A stretch of 64,000 bases of DNA. It comes from Pelobates cultripes. Taxonomy: Eukaryota > Chordata > Amphibia > Anura > Pelobatidae. The notes under the pieces are model-generated. The model was given only the letters and a program-made list of their open reading frames with translations. It searched no databases and had not been told where the DNA came from. This document shows positions 44,519-55,627 of the stretch, in pieces; position 1 is the first letter of the stretch, and every line of letters begins with the position of its first letter. The position numbers were made by a program, and so were the translations under genes. The stretch covers positions 100,749,612 through 100,813,611 of the forward strand of contig OW240921.1 of NCBI GenBank assembly GCA_933207985.1. Direction: 5' to 3'.

Positions 44519-44677
44519 ATAGTTATGCACTAAAGTGAGAATTCAAAATCAATTTCAAATTTAGGGTAAAAAAAGCTGAAATGGGAATATTCTCTAAGTG
44601 AACTATGCTTCTAGTACGACTAATCTGTCCTTAAATTTAGAATTCACTTTGAATTCTCACTTTCCTTAATAACCCTG
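44519..44677. mobile_element. Palindromic MITE, GTGAGAATTC family, second copy
   Basis: The left side TAAAGTGAGAATTCAAAATC and the right side GAATTCACTTTGAATTCTCA with CTTAATAACCCTG are inverted versions of each other over about 160 bp. Same family as 8272-8429. Confidence 0.7.
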
Positions 44678-45127
44678 TAAATCTTTCTATGACAATCGAC
44701 AAATCTTCCTTTCCATGTTTTTTCCATTAGTTTCAAATACCAGTTTAGAAGGCCCACCAATGAAATAACCTCATCCCAAACTCAAAACTGCAGTGAAAAG
44801 GCAATAAATCAGACCTGCTACATTTTATATATTAATAAATCACTGCTATAGCTGAGAGCCACTAAAGAGCCAACTTTTGAGAAAGTACATTTCTAACCAT
44901 TTTACTCAGTGAAACGGAAAGTTAATTTGTTAATTAACTTTAAACATCTCCAATATATATATATATAACGTTGGCATCCTGTAGAATTTAAAAAGCCTAT
45001 TAAAATGGCAAAGTTTGCTAATTAGGCAAATAATACACTGGAGAAGTACTGGCATCTGCTATCAGTCACCCGAACGTACCTACCTTAATTATAAACAATT
45101 TATTGCAAGATGAAGATCGGAAAAATT
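44678..45127. other. Unassigned AT-rich sequence
   Basis: Nothing recognised apart from a short TA run at about 44955-44967. Confidence 0.4.
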
Positions 45128-45331
45128 GGGGTTTATTTACTAAACACCAACTTGTGAAGAACTGAAGCCAAGTTACAAAATGCAGGATAAAATAGCAATA
45201 ATAATAATAATAATAATAATAATAACTATGATGCTAGCTTATTTGGAGATCTTTCCCAGATCATCTATTTTTGCCTAAATTTTGCCATTCTGATTCAAAC
45301 TTTCTTAACGAGAGTTTAGGGAATAAACTCC
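45128..45331. mobile_element. Short MITE with GTTTATTTACTAAAC ends
   Basis: The left end GGGGTTTATTTACTAAACAC and the right end GAGTTTAGGGAATAAACTCC are inverted copies. An (ATA)n run sits in the interior at about 45196-45226. Related to 740-926. Confidence 0.65.
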
Positions 45332-45355
45332 GTTGTCAGGATTGAACAGTGTTAA

Positions 45356-45841
45356 AGGACCACTCTAGGCACCCAGACCACTTCAGCTTAATGAAGTGGT
45401 CTGGGTGCCAGGTCCTTCTAGGGTTAACCCATTTTTTTTATAAACATAGCAGTTTCAGAGAAACTGCTATGTTTATTAATGGGTTAAGCCTTCCCCCTAA
45501 TCCTCTAGTGGCTGTCTCATTGACAGCCGCTAGAGGCGCTTGCCTGCTTCTCACTGTGATTTTCACAGTGAGAGCACGCCAGCGTCCATAGGAAAGCATT
45601 ATGAATGCTTTCCTATGCGACCGTCTGAATGCGCGCACAGCTCTTGCCGCGCATGCGCATTCAGCTGACGGGGCGGAACGGAGGAGGAGAGAAGGAGGAG
45701 AGCTCTCCTGGAAAAAGGTAAGTTTTTACCCCTTTCCCCCTTCCAGAGCCGGGCGGGAGGGGGACCCTGAGGGTGGGGGCACCCTCAGGGCACTATAGTG
45801 CCAGGAAAACGAGTAGGTTTTCCTGGCACTATAGTGGTCCT
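45356..45841. mobile_element. TTAA-type transposon (AGGACCACT family), inverse copy
   Basis: 486 bp with ends AGGACCACTCTAGGCACCC and GGCACTATAGTGGTCCT, and TTAA at 45352-45355 and 45842-45845. It is the inverse of 40486-40986 throughout, including the AGTTTCAGAGAAACTGCTAT stem, the CACTGTGATTTTCACAGTG palindrome and the GCGCATGCGCATTCAGC segment. The close match suggests recent spread of the family. Confidence 0.95.
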
Positions 45842-46058
45842 TTAACTCTCAGAAATGTAATATGAATTTTCGAATGTTTTGTAAAAGTTTCACCCAGTGC
45901 AATATTGTAATTCAGGGAATCTATTAAAAAAACAGGTCTATTTAAATGTCTTGTGAGTAATACCAGCAGTTATATAGAATTTGGTGCCTACTTACCCATT
46001 CATGTACCCACCAAGTAACTTTGACCTTGTTTTAATATTTTTGAATGCTTTCCAAATT

Positions 46059-46813
46059 ATTTAATATTTTTGGATAAATGTTTAAAAGGATTTAAAGGGT
46101 AATTATAACTCCACCACACATCCAAACATCATACGCTCATTTTAAAGATTTCAGATATACATTGTGCTAACAGTTTTGCTAGAAAATATATAGATTAGAA
46201 GAAAAATCTATTTAAATATGGGCCTTTCTCCCACTTCTCAGTCAAATCTTCGGCATAGACTCAATACCAATGATTTCACTGACAAGGGAGAGCAGAAAAG
46301 TCCTTCTCCTCTCACAAGCGTAGCAACCATAGCGCATGCACTGCCGTTGCTATGGAAACTCCGTAGCTGACGCTGCTGGCGCTGGCTAGAGAGTATAGGA
46401 ACGGAGTGACTGACATCACTCCATTCAGACACCAGCACGTGGGCAACAAAGCAGCGTATTGGCTTCATGGAGAACGCTTACACTGCTTGGGGTAGTGTCC
46501 CCAAAGCAGGGCAAATGAACGACGAGAACAGGGGAAGCGTGGGCAGAACAATAAGAGTAACACCCACAAAGTTGAGGAAATTGTAGAGCTGGATCAGGGG
46601 TATGATGAGTGATATCTCCAAATTTTACATTGAATACAGAATGTATCTTTGTGATATATGATTCAATGTATTTGGTGGGTGGAGGGGAGGGTTTAGCACT
46701 ACAAGTCCACTTGGATATTTTGCAAATATTTTAATATTATATATATTAAATATATATTTTACATTTTAATATTAAAAAAAAACATTTTACAAGCTTATCC
46801 AAAAATATTAAAT
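46059..46813. mobile_element. Possible MITE bounded by 19-bp inverted repeats
   Basis: ATTTAATATTTTTGGATAA at 46059-46077 is repeated as its exact inverse at 46795-46813. Between them are about 720 bp of non-coding sequence, including a GC-rich segment (46300-46560) with GTTGCTATGGAAAC at 46346-46359, which fits the RFX X-box consensus. No clear target duplication was seen, so the boundaries are provisional. Confidence 0.4.
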
Positions 46814-47224
46814 CAAAGCCTTTGTGAGATATTATCAGAGGACACAGATTAACAAAACTGCTTGTAGGGACAGAAAAATGACATAAAACATATTTTATCT
46901 ACTTTGTGATAAAGGACAATTAACCACATGTTCCCCTCACATAGAGGAGGTGTTCATTTGAGTAGAGTAGAAACAAAACACATTAGATCTTGATGCTTCT
47001 TGGCCCTGTAGTAAAGTGCTGAATGCCCAACGTTCCTTTATTTGTTCTGGGGACTTACATTAAATACTTTCAATAAATGCAGAATGTCTATTGTACTATT
47101 CTGCTTGTTCATGCTGTCCTATTTCTTACTCTCATTTGGTTCTTAATTTCAGTCATTTTTAATTAATTTTCACTAAACACATTGTAGTGTAATTACAATA
47201 GCATTGCTAAAATTAGGCTAAAAT
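46814..47224. other. Unassigned AT-rich sequence
   Basis: Nothing recognised. Confidence 0.45.
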
Positions 47225-47385
47225 GTTAAATCTCTAGGTTGTAAACTCATTTAATCAGGCTCCTCACCAAAATTTGTAATAGTTGGTCTCATTTGTTGTT
47301 AAATTCCTCATTTATAATATTGTAATGTATTTCACAATAGGTTCTTGTTGTGTACACCCTAATAATATTGATAATAATAATAAAC
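47225..47385 (+). mobile_element. Old L2-type 3' end
   Basis: GGTTGTAAACTCATTTAATCA recalls the L2 phrase at 15280 (ACTGTAAGCTTGTTTGAGCA). It is followed by TATTGTAATGTATTTCAC and an ATAATAATAATAA tail. It is diverged, and only the last 160 bp are present. Confidence 0.5.
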
Positions 47386-47558
47386 TGGGACTCTGAGATT
47401 TTTCAGATTAGCTATATGAGCCTACATTTTGCAATTCCGTTTTTTCAATCCACGACAATTTGGACTTTAGTGAATTAAACCCCTGTGTTTCTAGATTTTA
47501 ATTCACTAAAATGGTAAATGTCAGAAATAAACATGGAAAATATTAGGCCAAACAAGTT

Positions 47559-48550
47559 TGTAGCGGAGCGGCAATATTAAATCCCACGAACTCCGCTGGT
47601 AAAGAAGGTAATCCACAGTCAGCGCTGAAAAGTAAGGCAATATCCCAAATCCCCCAGTAACCGGACGAAACACAGTTCTGGGAGTCAACTGAGGTTTTTA
47701 TTCACAGCATCCAGTATTTATGCAAGTCCCCATGCAAGGGATTTCCCTACTGACATAGCAGGGGTAATATTGTAGGGGACTACATGGGGGACTTAACATT
47801 CCGACCTTTTCTTCCATCAGGCACTGCTGCACGAGAGGGATACTCCCACTAGAATATACCGTTAAGTGGATTATCCCTCCGTGCAGTAGAACCGGCAATT
47901 CACTTTAAAATCTATAACTTTTACAATACTTAGTCCATTTAAACGAACGGATGTTCGGTGGATAGCTGGGGTCTGAGTGCACAGTTTGTGAGAATACCGC
48001 TCAGATCCCAGCTAAAACAACTGAACGCCACACGAAATACACTTTGCCATTGAGTTCGCCCCAAAGTACCGAACACCGATGGGGGAACCCTAATAGCGTA
48101 AGACCGGAGCTCCCGAACGGCCTGGCAGTCCAGCGGTGTTGACGCCATCGAGTAGCCATTTTCAGTTCCACGCGCTCGACAACCAAACACTGCTGGGGAG
48201 ACAAAGGATCCAAGATGGCCGACCGCCGCGTGGTCGGTAGCCGAACGACGGCCACCTAGGAAAGCCTCTAATTGCAACATCGTTGCAATCAGTTAACGAG
48301 CGCCACACGTCCCTCTCTGTGTGGGCTATTAGGGGGTAGCTCATTCGGTTCACGAACAGCCTGTAAAGTGGCTGTTCGTGAAACGAAACACATGAATGCT
48401 AGTGGCTTTCGGCTGCTAGCACATGAATTCAATACAAACATACATTAACACACAGTGTATAGTCAGGTTATACAAGAAGTTGCAGGGATAATGCAGGCAA
48501 CCTTTTTATGCACATAGTCCAGATTATTATAAGTGGCTAGGTTTGCCACA
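47559..48550 (-). mobile_element. Solo LTR of a retrotransposon, minus strand
   Basis: 992 bp with TG...CA ends (plus-strand start TGTAGCGGAGCGG, plus-strand end GGTTTGCCACA) and perfect 5-bp duplications AAGTT at 47554-47558 and 48551-48555. On the minus strand an AATAAA signal lies near 47700, about 150 bp before the 3' end, as expected for the R/U5 part of an LTR. No internal region remains, so it is a solo LTR left by LTR-LTR recombination. Frames of 63-113 codons inside it are not genes. Ty3/Gypsy-type is likely but not proven. Confidence 0.92.
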
Positions 48551-48555
48551 AAGTT

Positions 48556-49556
48556 GTTGATGTGTGAAAAATAAAATGTAATGTAGTAATCCACGCTACT
48601 TTATCTTACAACTGGGTGCCTCCATCTTAGCTTCCTGTCCGTAAATAAACTCTGTCCTTTGTACCTGTCAGTCAGCATATAGAGAGCATACAGAGAAGAG
48701 GAGACATGAAGCAATGTTTTTAGTACCCCTCTTCATTTGCAATGAGTACCCTCGCCCTACCTTGTCTGGGGTGGATTAGAATGTTATTTACTAAATCTTT
48801 TTTATGAAGTTTAAAGAAAATGGACCATCACATGAAAAAAAGTTCAAAATAAGTTAAAAGGGACCTTTAATGTTTTATTCAATGGTGTAACAGTGACAGT
48901 TCTATTTAAACTCTGGAGAATTTTTCAGCTGTGCAGCTCGGGCCTAAATTAAATTTTACAATACAAAAATCAATTCGAAACAGTTGGCTGGTGTTTGTAC
49001 CTGGTTGGCTCTCATAGTAAATAAGATAATTATTATGGATCACATTTATTTGGCTACTTCTAGCAATCTGATGGCTGAGCAGTGCCAAAATGTGTTGTGT
49101 GCTCTAAACTTTTTAAAAAAATCTAACACATGCACCTGGTTTCAAACATACTTGTTGTACATGGCCCCTAAAGTGAGATGACAAATAGCAGCTGTATGTA
49201 TATACACATACAAAATACTGTGCTGACATTAGCGTGTCACTAGAGGGTGCTGGTGAGAAGCAAAGCACAGGTAGATAATCTGTTGCAAAGGTTACAGTCC
49301 ATCTATTATAGTCTAAAACTAGTGTGATCAACAGGTAAACCCATATTTGTTGAAGAACTAATTTGATAGCCATAAGTCTGAAAACGTATGATAAAAATTG
49401 TAGTTCGGCAACAGCTGAGGATCCATCCTTTGGCCACCCTGGCCCAAATGTGAGGGGAACTATTCACTAAGGTCCAAATTACTTCCAAATGATCACATTC
49501 TATGATGATTCTTGAATATATTTACTATCCTTACTTTTGTTTGTGAACACAAACTA
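48556..49556. other. Unassigned sequence
   Basis: Nothing recognised. 49455-49515 has a GGGGAACTATTCACTAAGG phrase like the ends of the short MITE families. Confidence 0.4.
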
Positions 49557-50063
49557 CCTTCTCACAAATAGATGCACACATACAAACTACACACTCTACC
49601 ACAAATACTAACATCCCACTCTCTCTTACACTCACAGGTACAATAACCACTCTCACACACACAAACTACACTCTCTCATCCCACACATACTGACATCCCA
49701 CTCTCTCTTATACTCACAGGTACACTAACCACTCCCACACAAACTACACACTCTACCACAAATACTAACATCCCACTCTCTCTTAAACTCACAGGTACAA
49801 TAACCACTCTCACACACACAAACTACACTCTCTCATCCCACACATACTAACATCCCACTCTCTCTTATACTCACAGGTACACTAACCACTCCCACACAAA
49901 CTACACACTGTCTCAAACAAATACTAACATCCCACTCTTTCTTACACTCACAGATACACTAACCACTCTCCCACACAAACTACACACTCTACCACACATA
50001 CTAACATCTCACTCTCTCTTACACTCACAGGTACACTAACCACTCTCACACACACATTCATAA
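49557..50063. repeat. Minisatellite of about 85-94 bp units, five to six copies
   Basis: Each unit contains CAAACTACAC, ACTAACATCCCACTCTCTCT, TACTCACAGGTACACTAACC and ACTC(T/C)CACACA. Two unit types (with CTCTACCACAAATAC or with CTCTCATCCCACACATAC) alternate, giving a higher-order dimer in the left half. Confidence 0.9.
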
Positions 50064-51218
50064 TATTTAAATGGTTTGCACCTTGAGATATTAAAATGTA
50101 AATAAAAAATGTTTGTCAGTGATGATAGCAAATCTTCTATGTTATACTCTGCTTGAAAGAAAAATAGTAAAATATTTCTACTACTATCAAGTGAATAAAA
50201 ATATTTTCTGAAAAGCCCATTTTAATATCTTGCTATGCAATTCTGGGTGACGGATGTAAGACAAGAGTGTTTGGAAAAATGATTGCTTGCCATATATAAT
50301 ATGATTTATGTTGCTGCTTGCTTGCAGTTCGTATCAGATGGAAATTAAGCATGTTTTTTTTTTTTTTTAATTTATTGGAGTACTTTCTACATCAATCTAT
50401 TATACTAAAACTCGATTTACAAATCAGTCTGTCCATTTTTCCATAAATATATTCCATAGAAGAGTAACCTAAACCTATAATGTTCTCATCTGTGTATGAA
50501 TTTAGTGCAGTTTTTTTGTATGTTGGTTAACTAAAGTCAGCTAACATTATTTTAAAATATAAGCAGAAAAATGGACGATATGATAAAAACCTATCATGTT
50601 TGAAAAATAATCTGCAAATATAATGTTATTAAAAGGTACATTTATCTGGAGAGGAGATCCAGAATAACTTGACAGGGGCACAGACTGCAAAAGGTTAACA
50701 TTTAAGAAATAAGTAGTAATAGATCCCTTTAAGATATTTAGAAACCTTTTTTTTTTTTTTTTGCACAGACCTAAGTGCAGTCTAATATAAACAGCTTTCA
50801 TCTTCTGTGTTACTAACAATATTCTGGGTCAATGCAGTAAATGAACACCTTTAAGCCATTATCTTCACACTTTTCAATCAATGAAAATGTCAAGTGTGTC
50901 TGCATAGTATTACTGTTGTACAAGAAGTTCAATGGGAGCTGGTGTATAATTTCTGTAGAAATTCTAGAATTTACTGCAACAGTAACAATATATTTGGATT
51001 TATACATAGATTGGCTTACTTTCTTATTCAGCATTAGTTTATTGTCAATATATTAAAATACCCAGGCCAGGCATTCGCTAGTCTGAAAATAAATGTGTAT
51101 CCACGCAACATACGGAATAAAAAAGCACAAAGGGCAATAACATTTTTAATCCCATGTTTCTGCATGTTTTTATTGTAATAGTGCTACTTTGTAATACAAC
51201 CTTTTCTGATTTGAATTT
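50064..51218. other. Unassigned AT-rich sequence
   Basis: It contains T-runs at 50357-50369 and 50748-50762. No gene or element recognised. Confidence 0.45.
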
Positions 51219-51370
51219 ATTAGAATCTTAATGAACTGCCAGCAGTCTAACCCTTCCAGAAAATGATGGTATACATTAATTAGAATCGTATTGAATGGAT
51301 GCCAGCAGTCTAACCCTATCAGAACATTTCGGCATGGTCTAGGTTTGGTTTGGTTTGGTTTGGTTTGGTA
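51219..51370. repeat. 61-bp direct duplication and GGTTT pentamer run
   Basis: TTAGAATCTTAATGAA ... TGCCAGCAGTCTAACCC at 51219-51263 recurs at 51280-51325 with small changes. It is followed by (GGTTT)n at about 51345-51370. Local tandem duplication is the simplest reading. Confidence 0.75.
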
Positions 51371-52404
51371 TCGGAAAAGCTCTATGATTATTGGTAATCA
51401 TCAAACAAATGAATTCTGAATCTTTTTACCTGTAGTTTAACCTCTGGAGTCTGCAGGTGAGATTGATTTGGAATTGATTGTTCCGGTATCGATTTGCAGG
51501 AATTTGATTCAGACAAATCTTCCCTATACATTTCATGGCAACGCGGTGGCTCTTTCAGATCCTAGGCAGTGCATTGACATAAAAAGACTAGCTTGGCATA
51601 CCCATTTGCTTTTAGAGAAAGGCACTCAAATAGGTCATTACATGTAATCTCGAAAAGGAAGAACTGTCTATTGGGTTCATTGTGGTACGGCAGAGGTAAC
51701 GCTAGATAAAAGCTGATATTTAACATGGTGGAGAACGATGATGGTCTCTGGTACCCACATGCAATGCTAACGTCCAAACACTAGATGCCACCACAATATT
51801 GCGCACCCGTGGTGGGTTGAGTTAAAACATTCAACAACAGCTCAGGGGTCTAGGTTAGGCACTGCTGTGGATAAGAGGAAAGAGTAGATAGGTAGAACGA
51901 GAGACTATATTTATGGGCTACAAATTGCCAAGCATGTTGTCAGAACTTATCTAGCGACTTTGCCGATATCAGACACTTCCGGGTTCACGGACTGATGACA
52001 CACCCCATCTCTGACGTGGCTTCCTTACGCTACTTAGAGGAACCGCGCCAGATTCAAAGGGCTTAGTTATCTTGAAGCTTCCATATCATCAGACCGGCTA
52101 CAAACAATCTCTTGCTAAACTGTTATTTACGTGTACCGAACCTGGACTGTTGAAACCGTTAATCTCCATTCTCCTTCCCATTGACTTCGGATTACCTTTG
52201 GAATACTCCCGGCTTCTTAAAGCTCACCAAACAAACGCAAGTTATATTATTTGGATAATTCCTTTCTACTGGCACTTCAATTTCACTACGTGCCTTCTTA
52301 GTTCTATTAATTGGAATCAATCATTGTATTTTCATACATGTTCTTATTCACACGGAGTAGTCTTATACAACATTCCGTATCAAGACAAATTATTTATTTC
52401 TACT
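51371..52404. other. Unclassified, possibly LTR-derived
   Basis: Unlike its AT-rich surroundings this stretch has mixed composition, with phrases such as CACTTCCGGGTTCACGGACT and GACGTGGCTTCCTTACGC. A 114-codon plus frame (52072-52416) runs into the following array. A 71-codon minus frame (51562-51777) has no motif I recognise. No paired LTR or duplication was found. Confidence 0.25.
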
Positions 52405-52985
52405 CAAGTTCCTTAAAGCTACAGGAACTCTCATCAAACTATCTTCATATTGTATTCCTTAAATCTTCAGGAATCCTCTCATCAAACTAACTTCATATTG
52501 TATTCCTTAAATCTTCAGGAACTCTTCTCATCAAACTATCTTCATATTGTATTCCTTAAATCTTCAGGAACTCTCTCATCAAACTATCTTCATATTGTAT
52601 TCCTTAAATCTTCAGGAACTCTCTCATCAAACTATCTTCATATTGTATTCCTTAAATCTTCAGGAACTCTCTTCAAACTATCTTCATATTGTATTCCTTA
52701 AATCTTCAGGAACTCTTCTCATCAAACTATCTTCATATTGTATTCCTTAAATCTTCAGGAACTCTTCTCATCAAACTATCTTCGTATTGTATTCCTTAAA
52801 GCTACAGGAACTCTTCTCATCAAACTATCTTCATATTGTTCCCTTAAACCCTCAGGAACTATTCTCTTCAAACTATCTTCATATCGTGCTCCTTACGGCC
52901 ACAGGAACCCTTCTCATCGAACTCAAATTATCTTCGTATTGTGTTCTTCTAATTACTGGGACTGTTTCCATCAATCCATTACTAA
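52405..52985. repeat. 48-bp tandem array, about 12 copies
   Basis: Each unit runs ATCAAACTATCTTCATATTG, then TATTCCTTAAATCTTCAGGA, then ACTCT. Length varies between 46 and 49 bp through changes in the CTCTTCTCATC part. Outer units are more diverged (GCTACAGGAACTC type) than the middle ones. As the main unit is a multiple of three, a repeating peptide can be read, but frame jumps between units argue against coding. Confidence 0.93.
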
Positions 52986-53229
52986 ATAAACCTTATTTAA
53001 GAATTATTCTATCTATCCCAATTATTCTATTAAAACCTAAGGGTTCTCCTAATTATAATTCTGCAGTTGAGTTCCACTCTAAATCCATAGGAAGTATTAT
53101 ACACGTAGTTTGACTTTCTACAGGAGTAGTAGACAGTTTGTGTCATTTTTTTTGATCCTGTCTAAATTTCAGTTTTTTTTTGTTAATATAGGTGGGTATT
53201 GTTTTACTGTTGATTACATGCAAATGTAC

Positions 53230-54250
53230 TGAACCTTGACTTTTCAAAATCTTTTTTATAATTCTTTATTTTTTATGTGCATGTTTATAGCAGGAATAAC
53301 AGTACAGACATATAAAGTTAAACATTGCCTTCACAGTATGTGTACATATTGCAAACAGCACATGTTTAGTAAGTTTAAACAAGAGGAACTCTATGCAGAG
53401 TGTAGTGAGCAGGAGAAAAAGTGATGAGCATAACCCAAGCACTGTAGATAAATTCGGCTGCTCATAGTGTAGAAAGAGTGATACATTTAGCTCAGTTGAT
53501 TCTAAGGTTAACAGGACAGGAGCCATCTTCACCGAGTGCAGCTCACAACATGAGAGAGTCCCCCAGATGGCTTAGGCTCAACCAACACTCGACCTGCAAA
53601 GCCTGTGGTAAGACACGAGTAGGTTCAGCATGATGTATGTTGAGAGAAGGAAGAAGAGAGGTGAGTGCACACCATGTGAGCGCTCCCTTGCTTGTTCTTG
53701 ATCCATTACTGAATTCAGCTAAAAAGCAGGAGTGTCATGCAGGCCGGCAGGGGTAGCGGCTTTGAGTGATGGGGTGCTGGGTAGGAAGTCCTGATGGCAT
53801 CTTACAGCAGGAGCTGGGAATCCAGCAGGATCCCCAATTATTTCATTGGTCGGTGAGTATTATTGGAGCTGTGTTGATGTAACCCTCTGCTTTGCCACCC
53901 TTTGCCTTGCAGCGGCGATGCTACTCAGCTGTTGGAGAGTGGTCTGTGGCTGTGCCGTCATTGCATATTCGCCTGCCGCCTCCACCATTTTGTTTATGGA
54001 GAGCCCTTCTTAGGGTAGGTGCTGCTAATCACGGAGACAGTCTCCTGTGACCGTGATTACCCCTGCCGTTCCGGGAGGGGGAGGGAATGAGGGCCTTGAC
54101 ACAGGCTCTCAGCCTTCTGTAGGAGCAGGAGAGCAGCCATCTCCCCCGCGCTAACCACGCTTGTAGGCCGCAGAGCATGATCGAGCAATTCTTCAAGATT
54201 GGAAGCAAAGACAGTATCTCTGTCTGAATCACAATGTCTGCTGACATTTT
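53230..54250 (-). mobile_element. L1-like retrotransposon relic, minus strand
   Basis: The minus-strand 3' side has CATGCACATAAAAAATAAAG followed by AATTATAAAAAAG, like the AATAAAGAATT tails of lower-vertebrate L1-type elements. The 5' side is GC-rich with GGTGGAGGCGGCAGGCG and CAGCTGAGTAGCATCGCCGC phrases typical of L1/Tx1 leaders. No ORF2 is present. The assignment rests on composition and tail only. Confidence 0.4.
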
Positions 54251-55466
54251 TTCATATTCATATCATTCATTCATATTATCTTGTTTTGTCTAATATTAAA
54301 AAGAATGATGATATAAAATGTGCACACTTCATTTTAAATAAGCAACAAAGGGGAACAAGGTTAAAACTGAATCTAGGAGTGAGCGCTACGGAACTCTCCA
54401 GCACATTATAAAGCAATATAATTCTCCAACTGTCTGTAGATGACAGGGAATCATGGGAATCGTAGTTTATAAAAAGCAGGGTGCTACAAGATGCCTAGCC
54501 CTGCTATATGCAGCCAAACTATATTCTGTTATGGGCTAGATGATTCATTTCTTTTCATTTCGCTCCAACAGAGCCAATACATGTTTGCATTCCAAAAGAT
54601 TGATGGCAAAAACTAACATGAACCTATTATTTTTATCCCCCATCAAATGATCAATAATCATGATAGACCAGAGCTTGCTCCTCGTCTCACATCACTAATA
54701 TGTTCAGGTATATTAATGGCCTCCTTACACTTTGCTGCCACTATTCATGTTATGTTGTGAATGGATCACTTGCCTTTTCAATGCGAATCAATCACGCCCT
54801 CTGCCTTATTTGTTAGAGCAGTTACATACTTGCCCTTCGTCTGAAAAGACTCTCATGTCAGTAGTTTTCCTCGTCATCATGCTGATCCCTTTTGTACAGA
54901 CATCTACAATTATTGGTGCCCCTTTTCTCTGCTTCTATTTCCAATTGCTAGGTTCCATTCCATATCACTAACATGCTCTAAACACATCAGTCATTGCTAC
55001 CTTACAAGCTTTTATGGTTAGTTCTTCTGCTATAGGGACCAGTGATTATCCCACTAGCTTAAAACCTTTGATGATATGATAGACACCTACTGTGATCAGA
55101 CACGACAGGTAAAGAAGTCAGGTGTGAAAGAATTAGCAACAGTTTGCTGATAGGACTTCAAAGCAGCATGGATCAGTCTATGCTATATCTTTGCTTTCAA
55201 TCACATCCATCTCTTACACTTCACAAGGCTCACTAGTAATAAGATCCTCACTGCCGTTCTTTCTTATCAGATGCGGATGCTGTGTCTGATGTTTCTTTGG
55301 AAGACCTGCATAGTTTTCTTTTTGAAAAAAAAAATCCAAGTAACAATGGGACTGAAGTTCTGGTTCCCAGGTGGCACACATGAGTCTGGAACTGTACACC
55401 TGTTATTTTGTTTGGGGCACATCACTATTCTTAATAGTATTCATTAGTTGCAACCAATGTATAGAT
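54251..55466. other. Unassigned sequence
   Basis: Nothing recognised. The 79-codon frame at 54732-54971 has no motif. Confidence 0.45.
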
Positions 55467-55627
55467 GTTTGACAGCAGTGGCGGATCCAGAGCCTGATCT
55501 CGGGAGGGGCACTTGTAGATTATTTAAAGAAATAATCCAGACACAATAACCACTACAGCTCAGTGTAGTAGTTATGGTGCCAGTAGTGCCAGGATCCCAT
55601 CCCAGAGTAAGTAGCCAAACCGTTTAA

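Noticed and set aside
47939..48353. 113-, 84- and 63-codon minus frames
   Set aside because: They lie within a solo LTR with a perfect duplication and have no recognised domain.
51562..51777. 71-codon minus frame as a conserved exon
   Set aside because: No splice-site context or family resemblance could be supported; it may be retroelement debris.
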